Origin: Citrus sinensis
Lineage: Eukaryota; Streptophyta; Magnoliopsida; Sapindales; Rutaceae
NCBI RefSeq assembly: GCF_022201045.2
Contig: NC_068560.1
Location: forward strand, 33,939,001 to 34,003,000
Length of the DNA stretch: 64,000 nt
Direction of reading: 5' to 3'
Positions 13,819 through 26,700 of the stretch are shown in pieces. The notes beneath the pieces were generated by a model that saw only the letters and a list, made by a program, of their open reading frames with translations, was not told the DNA's origin and did no database searches. Positions within the stretch are counted from its first letter, which is position 1; every line of letters begins with the position of its first letter. Made by a program: the position numbers and the translations under genes.

Positions 13819-14001
13819 CCAAATATTTGTGGCTCAGTTGTCAACACAGGCTGGATTTGTGGAAAGAACTCTTTTGTTCGATCCTCATTAAATACACCAT
13901 TTTAGGAGGGGTAAGGATCTTTAATTGTGACTACACACTGAATCTAGACTAGTTGGGACCCAATACAGTCATCGAAAATCAAATAGATCAAAAAAAATAT
14001 A
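13819..14001 (+). mobile_element. tRNA-derived SINE, plus strand
   Basis: A 183-base retroposon with an A-box-like TGGCTCAGTTG (13830-13840), a B-box-like TTGTTCGATCC (13875-13885) and an A-rich tail. It is flanked by an exact 15-base duplication, ATAAGGTGTTTATCA, at 13804-13818 and 14002-14016. It lies directly beside the minus-strand SINE but differs from it in sequence, so the two are separate insertions. Confidence 0.82.
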
Positions 14002-14389
14002 ATAAGGTGTTTATCAAATGACAATGGTTAGTCTGAAGCTGCTCTAAGGTAGAGTACATAAAATGATAAATAATAAAAAATATATTATAATTTTAATTAC
14101 GTGATTTTAAAGGCGTACTTTACCTTAAAGTGGTTTCAACGTAACTGGAACTTTATCAAATATATCACAATTGACAATTTTAAGATGCCACCATATGTTG
14201 AGTAATGCACTGGAGGATAGGATCCCATTAGAACTCTGCACTAACAAAATCCTTTAGGAGGGCAGTTACCGAGTGAGGTGGCCAAATTTAAAATGACTGG
14301 TCAACTTGGCTCATGTTAGCAGTATTTTTGCTGAAACTTGGAGAAGAAAGAGAGAATTACCTTACTCTCCTCTCAGAATAAATACCAAC

Positions 14390-16297
14390 ACACATGGGAA
14401 GGAAGCCACTGGTGATTGAAGAAGTGGAGGTGGCGCCACTAGAGAAAGATGAAGTTCGATTGAAGATTCTATATATTCACCCCTTTGTGCCGTACTGACG
14501 TTTACATTTTGCGAAGCCAAGGTATATCACGCACTTTTTTAAATGCAGATGTTACTATGCAGACTATTATATGTATGATCCTCTACAATCCAATACCCAA
14601 GTAAGAGTTTAGCATCCAATTACTTACAACTATGTACAAATTTTTCTTTTTGTATTTAACCTGTATGAATTCTTTATCTAAAATTAATTTTGTCCTGAAT
14701 TTATTGTTTCTTTATTTAATATTTCTATAGCAAGAGCACCCTGGGTATTGAAATGATTTAATATAAATTGCAGGGGCAAAAGCCATTGTTTCCTCGCATA
14801 TCTGGTCATGAAGCCGCAGGGTAAGCTATGCACGTCTATCTCTCAATGCTTAAGACAGAACTAACGAGTTGAGAGTAATTAGCAGTTAAAAAAAATGTGC
14901 AGTGTTTTGAAGTTAATATTACTGAAGATTTTTTTTTTTTTGTTTGGAATTGTGGAGGGCGTTGGGGAAGGGGTATCTGGTCTCAAACCAGGAGACCATG
15001 TCCTTCCTGTGTTAACAGCAGAGTGCAGGGAGCGTTGCCAACTCGCCATTGTCAATCAGAAGAAAGCAACACGGGCGATCTTCTTAGAATCAATACCGAG
15101 AAGGGAATTATGACCGACGATGGTCAGTCGAGGTTCTCAATCAAGGAGAAGCTGATATACAATTTTCTTGGCACATCCACATTCGGTGAATACACAGTCG
15201 TCCATGTTGGCTGTGTTGTCAAGATCAGCCCTGCTGCTCCTCTCGACGAAGTTTGTGTACTTAGCTGCGGCATCTCCACAGGTTTGCAAAAACTTCCTTT
15301 TCTTAAATCTATGCTGGAAGTGTAAGTAGTAGCTATGTAGCAAGTTTCTAATTTTGAAGGTCTTGGTGCTAGTTTGAATGTTGCAAAACAAAGAAGGGCC
15401 ATTCTGTTGCTATTTTTGGACTAGGTGCTGTTGGCCTTGATGTATGTTTCTTTTATTTCTTTGTGTCCAGTTGGTTCAAGGCTACTGGGTGAACGTGATG
15501 ACTAGTTATGCTTTTCGTTTTGTACTAACTAATTTCTAGGCTGCTAAAGGGACAAGATTATCAGGGCGCTTCGACGATCGTTGGTGTCACCTTGAACCCC
15601 AACAGAATCAGTGACGGTAGGGTCATTTTCTAAATGGGTATATTCAAAGAGCCCGCTTCATTTATTTGTGTCATATCTAGTTACTTTTTGATGAAGGTTG
15701 AATTATATACTGACTTCTGCAGCCAAGAACTTTGGTGTTACTGAGTTTGTAAATCTAAAAGATTATAACAAACCTGTTCAGCAGGCTGGTTCCAAAGCCT
15801 AATTTTTACTTACCTGTGCTATACACATGTGTATGATCATTGACATATGCTTTTGATGATCAGGTGATCGCGGCGATGACTGATGGCAGGTTGGATCGGC
15901 GTGTTGAATATACTGGAAACATCCAAGCCATGATCTCAGCTTTTGAATGCGTCCATGATGTAACAATCATCTCAGTCAAGATCCTCTCCTTATCTGAGTT
16001 TTTATTTGAGCAATTACCTGTAAGTACGTTTATTGGTCTTAGCTCGGGGAGTTGCTGTCCCGGTTGTTTTGCCAAACAAAGATGATAGTAATTAGCTAAT
16101 GTTATGTAATATCTTTGGTTATGTTCCTACAGTGTTTACTAATTACGTACATTGTACATATCTTGACGTTGCAGGCAGAGGAACTGGAGATGGAGAAATT
16201 TATCACTCACTCTGCATCATTCTCGGAGATCAGCAAGTCATTTGAATACATGCTTAAAGGAGAAAGCCTGAGGACCATCATATGCATGGATGGCTAG
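14390..16297 (+). pseudogene. Decayed alcohol dehydrogenase copy
   Basis: A broken host-gene copy of the ADH at 17543. Recognisable remains of exon 2 (about 14390-14520), exon 3 (14774-14820), exon 4 (about 14945-15281), exon 5 (about 15370-15441), exon 6 (about 15540), exon 7 (15721), exon 8 (15864), a scrap of exon 9 (16040-16085) and exon 10 (16174-16297, ending at the normal stop after MDG) keep the parental order. Exon 1 with its ATG is missing. The catalytic-zinc Cys region in exon 2 and the structural-zinc loop in exon 4 are frameshifted, and most of exon 9 is gone. Introns are retained, so this arose by DNA duplication, not by retroposition. It cannot make a working enzyme. Confidence 0.9.
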
Positions 16298-17093
16298 ACT
16301 TCTGCTACTTGCAGCAAGCAACCGTAAGCTTCCCTTTCAGTTCGGTGGTATCTTGCTAAGAGTTGCATAATTGAGCAGTGTGAATGCCTAAATTTGTCCT
16401 TTCAATACCAATTTGGTCTAAATTTGTCCCTATGAACGTCTTCCTTGAATTAGATTTCAATTCTGCTTAAAATATCGATGCATTGATGTTGACAGGTATG
16501 CATGTTTTGACTTATAATACTCTGTATTTTCTAGAAAGGTACTTTACAAATTACAGACACGTTCAAGCTTTTTATTGTACTACTCAATTTTTTGTTCTAC
16601 GAAATAGAAAAATTATGATGTGTAATAAAAAAAAATATCATAATATACAACGGACGGTTGTAAGGTAATTTAAACCTAGTTTTAGTCTATTTTACAAAGA
16701 TATTAAGATATCTTGGGAAGTGTACATGATTACTAGTATATAATATTGATATTTTTTTGATACATTGAAAACCTCCCGAGGGTCTTAGTTATTGGTTATG
16801 TAATAATATATATGAGATCTCTATTTCTCGTTCGGTTTTAGCCTAGTTTTACTTAGGCTCCAATGTATTAAAAAAAAAAAACTTAAGTAAATCAGGTTCC
16901 GATGACTTTTAAATTTTTAATCTTTCTTTGGGTCCTTCGGCTGTGAAACCATGGGCTTCGACAAAAGGTGGGTACTCATTTAATTTTCAAATCTGGAAAT
17001 GCATGGTAATGCCGTAAAAGGATGGTGGTTTCATGCAAGTCAAATGTCCTATTAGGATAAAGCCACGTCGGTGTCATGGGGAAGATAAAGGCA
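16298..17093. other. Intergenic, between decayed and intact ADH
   Basis: AT-rich DNA without a recognisable gene. The last several hundred bases before 17543 act as the upstream region of the intact ADH, with candidate sites listed separately. Confidence 0.4.
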
Positions 17094-17099
17094 CACGTG
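17094..17099 (+). promoter_or_regulatory. G-box upstream of ADH
   Basis: CACGTG about 450 bases before the ATG; a second CACGTG is at 17380-17385, about 160 bases before the ATG. A G-box is a known control site of Arabidopsis ADH1 bound by bZIP factors; its function here is inference. Confidence 0.45.
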
Positions 17100-17113
17100 G
17101 CTGTCGATGAAGA

Positions 17114-17124
17114 AAACCAGGGGT
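17114..17124 (+). promoter_or_regulatory. Possible hypoxia element (HRPE-like)
   Basis: AAACCAGGGGT differs only at the last base from the remembered HRPE consensus AAACCA(G/C)(G/C)(G/C)GC bound by RAP2.12-type group VII ERF factors. A GT-motif-like TGGTTTTGG follows at 17139-17147. It lies about 430 bases upstream of the ADH ATG. Confidence 0.4.
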
Positions 17125-17454
17125 CCATCCTCTGCCGCTGGTTTTGGAAATACAACACAGGAGCAGTGTCAAAGTATTTTACACTCCCGAATCCGGAGAA
17201 ATTTTAAATTATACAAGTCGTATGAATACATCAAATATTATCTCACTCGTTTAATAAATAAGTGGATGATGTTTTAGTATGAATTTTTATTTTAAAGATT
17301 ATAATGTAAGTAGTAATAATTATATTAAATTTAATTATATATATTTATTAATTATAAGATTTCTAGAAATTTTCAATTACACGTGGGATGGGAGTCCACT
17401 ATAATTTGGATGAAGTTGAAGGAACCGAAAACGGTATTCTCGTGCGCACACTGC

Positions 17455-17463
17455 TATAAATAG
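17455..17463 (+). promoter_or_regulatory. TATA box of ADH
   Basis: TATAAATAG, 80-88 bases before the ATG at 17543, so a leader of roughly 55 bases is expected. Confidence 0.75.
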
Positions 17464-17542
17464 CGAGCGAACCCAGATTCCTTGTTCAGGCTAAACACTG
17501 CTAATTTTACAGGTGTTGAGAGTATCATCATTCATCATCAAT

Positions 17543-20375
<2,833 letters not shown>

Positions 20376-20477
20376 ATGTGTCTGCTGTTGCTGATCAATC
20401 TAATGGAGGCAGAATGAAGATGATCACATAATTTTCCAAGTTATATATTACCCCGAGAATAAGTAATTTATGCTGTA

Positions 20478-20645
20478 TGTTTGATGACTTGCTGCGAATG
20501 GCTTTCAAAGAGTTGTGTTTTCTACATATTTCTTACAGTCCCTTTTTTTGTTTTGTTTTTCTGTTTGATGACTTGCTGCATATGGCGTACAAAGAGGTGT
20601 GTTTTCTACCTATTTCTTACAGTACTTCTTTTTGTAGCTTATGTA
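20478..20645 (+). repeat. 84-base tandem duplication in the ADH 3' UTR
   Basis: Two diverged copies, 20478-20561 and 20562-20645, each starting TGTTTGATGACTTGCTGC and each containing ATTTCTTACAGT. The second copy ends at the AATAAA signal, so both lie in the expected 3' UTR of ADH. Confidence 0.85.
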
Positions 20646-20650
20646 ATAAA
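20645..20650 (+). terminator. Polyadenylation signal of ADH
   Basis: AATAAA 270 bases after the ADH stop. Cleavage is expected 15-40 bases later, which places the ADH transcript end within about 70 bases of the stop codon of the convergent P450 gene. Confidence 0.6.
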
Positions 20651-20730
20651 GATTTTCGTGTAAATCTTCTTTCTTATACGCCGTTGCAGTGTTAATGATA
20701 TGGTAATTACGCCAGTCGCTTTTGTCGGCT

Positions 20731-23700
20731 TCAAATAGACTTCTCTGCCACCTTAATGTAATAACCTTTGCCAAATCCCATTGTTGGTGCTCGAATGATT
20801 TCCCCAGGCTTCACTTGAGACCAGCTTTAAAAAAATTGAAAAAAATCAAAATAAAAAGGTTAAATTCTTAAATCTCTTGTGGCGCTCAAATAATGGCAGA
20901 TAAATGAAAGCTCATCAACCTGTATTTCGTGGCCAAGACGTTAAGAAATAGTGTCAATAACACTTTACTGAACTCAGCACCAGGGCATAGTCTTATTCCT
21001 TCACCAAATGGGATGAAATTTTTAGCGGAGGTGACATTGTTTTCTGCCAAATGCTGTTATAAGTAGCATCATTTATCACTCACAAGCCAAATTTGAGGAA
21101 TTGTGTATTTGTCGCACGAGTTTGATACAAAATGATGCAACCTTCCATCTCCATGGATTAAACACAAAAGGGTCTGTGTACGTTTCTGGGTTCAAGTGAA
21201 TCGCTGATGGAACAACCATTATCGTCCAGCCTTCCGGGATTGTATATTCTGCAAAACTAAGGTTCCACTAAATAAAAGGGTTATTTTCAGGGACCTCCCC
21301 TGAGGTTTAGTGTATTTACAGTCGGATAGAAAGTATGCATGTAATTACAGGGACCTCCCCTAGCGTTAATACAAAAATACGTATAACGTTATTATAAAGG
21401 GCAAATACGTAAAATTACATTTAAAATTAAAAAAAAAAACAAAATTCAAACGAAACTTGCTTGGATGTCTGGAAACTAAAGACACGAACTCCCTATTACC
21501 CAGTGACTATCGTTACCCAACAGACAAACGAAAATGAATTTTTTCAGAAAATGCACTCCACTTCAAGACACAACTTACACAAATCGTTGGAGAGCTTACA
21601 GCCTTACACAACAAAACCCAATTTCATTTTCATCGTTGGAGAGCTTACACAACAAAACCCAATTTCATTTTCATCGTTGGAGAAGAAGCAATCACTGATC
21701 TGTTTTCATCTAATGCACGAGATGACATCGTGCGGTGGTCCAAAGCTTCCACGAAGTGAGCATCGCCGACGGCCAGTGTCTGTCGCGACTGGAATTGGAT
21801 CACAAAAGAGGTTAGTCTTCGAAATACAGCTTGCTTCCTTGAATTAATGGCTTACGGCTTTTGTTGATTAAAAATAACAATGGGTCTGTTTCAATTAATG
21901 AATATGTTGCTAGATGTTGTTTTTATTTGGGGTTGTTGGTGTTGAGTTGAAAATGTGTGATAAAATGGGTCTGCTTAGCTGGGCGATTGGTCCTGTCATT
22001 TGCTGAATTATTAATAAGTATTATTAATTGTTTATGGACAATGCGTGATAAAAAAAATTTGAGATGAGCTGCCGAAAATATGTAGTATGCTTGTTTGAGG
22101 GGTGCAAATATGGTATTTTTATGCTGTAGCAGTTCATTTCACAATGTTTTGTTTTTCATTTAATATTTTATAGTGACCACATGCACCGACTTTAACCTTA
22201 CAGCTTAATTTACATGGACATAGAAGCTGTTGTGAGTGGTAAAATGGTTAATGTTGCACATGTCATTCCAGAGCAATACACATTGAAGAAGTTGTGGGAG
22301 GATGTGAAGGATGTTTGCTTTGATTTGCCTGTATATGAAGCTAAAGAAGTAAGGTTTGAAGTGCTGCTACCTTGGGAAATATTGAATATGAGTTTAAAGA
22401 CTGACTCAGACCTACAAGATGCATTCAAGAAGTTAAGGAATAAGCATTACTCTTGGGCAATGTTTGTTATCAAGACTGAGTTAGATAGTAAATCTGTTTT
22501 GAGTGTGCAAAATCAGAAGAAAAAAGCTCCATTTGATAAGTTTTCAGTTACACAATATGCTGAACCTGAGGTAGATTGGTCTGACTTTGCTGCGGAAAAT
22601 GAATTTACCTTGCCTGATTTAAATGCTGAAACCTCCAATGCTGGCGCTGGGGTTGGAGTTAATATTGACGGTTTGGATTCTGGTGACAGTGACGAAGAGT
22701 TTGATTATGTCAATGAAGATAAATGGGATGCACGATTGGATGACTATTATTCAGCTGACGATAGTGGGGCAGATTCAGATGCTGGTGATGATGAGAATAT
22801 TGTATCAGCTACTTGCAATTACGAGGCAAATTCTGGTGGATTTGAGTTCACCCCTGATGGTGCAAATATTGTACTTAAAATTGGGCAATTATTCAAGACA
22901 GTTGATGAATTTAGAAATGTTGTGAAAGTTTTTGCAATAAAGGATGGTTTTAGGCTTAAGAGGGTGAAGAATGAAAAGAGCAGGGTGACACTTAATTGTG
23001 CAACTCCAAGATGCACTTGGAGGATACATGCAAGTCCAAATTGGAACAAAAAACATTTTCAGATCAAGACTTACATGCCTGAACATACTTGTGAGAGAAA
23101 CAATGAGAATTATGAAGCAAATTCAACATGGATTGCAGCCACATATCTCCATCTATTTAGAAGCAACACACAACTCCCCATTGATGTGCTTGGCTCAGAA
23201 CTTTTCAGAAACTATGGGATAAAATGTTGCAACCAGAGACTGTATAGAGCCAAGAATAAAGCCTTGGAGTTGCTCGGTCAAGATCACAAGGCTAGCTTCA
23301 CAAAGCTGTTCAGGTATATGAATGCTATCTTATCCTCTAATCCCGGTTCAACAGTCTCGTTAGAAAAAGATTGGTTAGGTGGTGGGGTGAATCCTCATTT
23401 TAAATTTTTTTTTGTGTTTTTTAATGCTAATAGAAGGGGATTCTTTGAAGGTTGTAGGCAATTTATAGGTGTAGATGGTTGTCACCTTAAGGGTCTGTAT
23501 AAAGGGGTCCTATTGTCTGCTGTTAGTGTAGATGCCAACTATGGCATATATCCGTTAGCCATGTGTGTAGTAGACAGTGAAAACACTGAGTCTTGGACTT
23601 ACTTTATGGAGAAACTGTATGAGCAAATAGGCTGTAATGGTGGTGAGGGTCTTTGCTTTATGAGTGACAGACAAAAGGGGATATTGAATGCTCTTGAGAG

Positions 23701-26700
23701 GGTTTTTCCTTATGCTTTAAAAAGGTACTGTTGTAGGCATATTTATTCAAACTTCAAGCAAAAATTTCCTGGTATGTTGCTGAAAAAAGAATTCTGGGCT
23801 GCATGTAGAAGTGCAAATCAAGTTGATTTCAATAACCATATGGCTGAAATTTATAGTATCAGCCCTGCTGCTCACAAATGGTTGTTGCAAATTCCAGTGG
23901 TTTGTTGGGCTAAGCATTGCTTCCCTGTACAAATCAAGTGTTCGCATGTCACAAACAATATGACTGAATCCTTTAATAATTGGATCAGTAACTTCAGAGG
24001 CATGCCCATTGTGAGAATGCTTGAGGAGATTAGAAGGAAGATTATGATATTGATACACAAAAGATATGAGCAGGCCAACACTTGGCAAGATGAGCTGCCT
24101 CCACTTGTTCGGAGGAAGGTTATAGAAGAAGGGTTGAATCTAGAACATTGTCAGTTATCTTTGGTCATGACAAAACCTTTGAAGTAATGGAAGATATTTC
24201 TAAGAGGTGTGTTGTTGATTTAGGCATGAAGCATTGTGATTGTAGGGAGTGGGATGTATCAGGCTTACCTTGCAAGCATGCCATGTGCTGCATTGATGCA
24301 ATGAGATATAACGTGAATGATTACATCCATCATTTATTGAAGAAAACTGCATTCAAGAAAACTTATTCTCACCAGCTGCATCCAGTGCCTGATGAAAGCA
24401 GATGGCCTTTACTTTTGCATGATAATCTGTTACCACCACTTGTCATAAGGGCTGTTGGTAGGCCTCAAACCAAGAGGAAAATGGAGGCTGGTGAAAATAA
24501 GACATTTAAGAGGAGCTCAAGCGTAAGGTGTTCTAAATGCGATCAGTGGGGCCACAATGTCAGAAGCTGCAAAGTTACTGAGAGAGGGGGAAAAACTAAG
24601 AAATTTCTGAAAAAGAAAGTCCATCAGGTCATATTTATTCATTGTTTGTAATTTTGGTGTATATTGCTTTTATTATAAATTGTGTTATGCTAATCCATTA
24701 TTTAATTGTCTACATATAGGATAAAGGAAAGTCATTGGGATCTACTACTACTACTGGTTCTGTGAATCTCAGCCAGAATAGTGTCCATGGAAATGGTATG
24801 TAATCTTGACAGCATGTTTTAACTTACATTCAGTTGCTGCATTAGCTTAATTAGAATAATAGTTTTTTTTTCATGATTTAATACAACCACAAGTTACGTT
24901 TTAATTTGTTTACTTTAATCATGAAGGACAACTTACTCAGGAGTGATCACTAGTAAATTAATGCATCCAACAGCATTGAAAACATCAAGCTGTACTTACG
25001 AAGTGAAGACAGCAGAAGCCAAGCTAATCCCATCTAACAAATTTTTTTGAGGGGTTAGATGATGCATCACCTTAAATTGTAAGCATTAGAATGATAAAGA
25101 TGTTGTATCATCTTTTTGTCACTCAACCATAGATATAGGTTTGAGTTTTTGTTTATTTTGTACTTGTGATGTTTATGTATAAACACACATGCTGCTACTC
25201 TATACATTGGCTACTGCTGATTTGTATAGGTTGATCGAATTCAGCCATTGATGACATTTGATACTGCTGGAATGCATATAAAATTATAAGTTAAAGTATA
25301 TTATTTGTGTTATTCATTATGCTTTTTGTTATTGATCTGATTTTGCTTCTTATGGCGTTTGTTGTTGGAATGAATATTAGATGTCAGTATGAAGTAGCTT
25401 GAGCAGGGGCTTTTACTTTTATTGTACTTGATATTATTTACTTATTATTGTAATTATCACTTATCTATCATATATATGCTAATGTAGTAGTGCATATAAG
25501 GAGTTCGGCTAGATTTCATTGATATTATAGGCTTCCAACTAGGTTTTGCCACATTTTTCAGAGATGGGTTACATGAGCTTCTTAAGTGTTGATACATAGC
25601 ATTTGAAAAGCACCAGAACAACTACACTTTACTATAGCCTTTCATAGATATAGATAGGATTACATAAGCTATTACATCTTAAGCATTAGTAGATTGAGTA
25701 TAAAGAATGTTAGATTCAAGTACATCATCATCTTCACAGCCCCTTCACCAAATCTAGATTTTTGTAACTTCTTTACTAGAGTCTTCACTTCATTCACATT
25801 AGCTTCAATAGCATGCAGGGCATCAACATTCACAATTGCAGTCATATTTCCTTCAAAAAAAGCTCCATTGTTGAAATCATTCCTTTCTGGAACCCACCAC
25901 TTGAAGTACCCACAGTTTGTTTTGTTCATGCATTTATAGTAAAGCTTGTGAGGGTTGTTATCTGATTCAGATATCTTTACTTCAGCTCTCATACGGCATT
26001 TGCATATACGGTTTGAAAACCTAATGAGCTTTCCATTAACAAAGTTCCTCCAAGCTGGCTCATAAACTTGTTCCATGGTTGATGTGCTTGATGTATTAGA
26101 GCTTTGAGAATCCATGGCTTTCAGGCAGTGTTTGAGCTTGATTTTTTTTGAATGATTTTGTTGATGAGTTCAACTGAATGAGTGATCAGTTTGAACAAAT
26201 TGCAGAACCAAAGTTTTTAAGAATTTTTTAAAAGAAGTAGAAGAAGAAGAGAGTGTGCTATGGTGATTTATTAAGCCTGCAAAAGGCTCCATTTATAGGC
26301 TCTGCTGCTGAATATTACCGTTTATTTACAACGGTAATATTGGCAGAAAAATGTTTATTTTTTTTAGTGTGTAATTTTTTTATCCATTGGATATTTTGGT
26401 GTGTAATTTTTTTTTATCCATTGGATATTTTGGTGTGATTTCTATTATCCATCAGTTTATCATATGAATCAAAATAGATTTTGGCGGGAGGGGCATTTTT
26501 GGAATTTAAATAGTCAACTGACAGTCCATTTAACGGAACACTAACACCAGGGGAGGTCTCTGTAATTACATGCATACTTTCTATCCGACTGTAAATACAC
26601 TAAACCTCAGGGGAGGTCCCTGAAAATAATCCCTAAATAAAATTGAACTTGTCGCAAAATTATAATGAGAAAAATAAGAGTATAAATACCCTTTATTTGG

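Larger units (their letters stand above)
21278..26633 (+). mobile_element. Mutator-like (MULE) transposon, 5356 bp
   Basis: A DNA transposon bounded by terminal inverted repeats of about 90 bases (21278-21369 and about 26543-26633) that differ at only a few positions, and by an exact 9-base target duplication. It carries a transposase gene on the plus strand (22214-24944) and a convergent GRF zinc-finger gene on the minus strand (25672-26115). Near-identical ends and a perfect duplication mean a recent insertion. It lies in intron 6 of the CYP87-like gene, in the opposite direction to that gene. A tandem duplication of about 45 bases lies at about 21585-21680 and another of about 38 bases at 26365-26440. 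The transposase frame appears interrupted, so the copy may now depend on others. Confidence 0.95.

Noticed and set aside
21461-21847. 128-codon frame near the left end of the MULE
   Set aside because: It includes a short tandem duplication and no domain; more likely leader sequence of the transposase gene than a separate protein.
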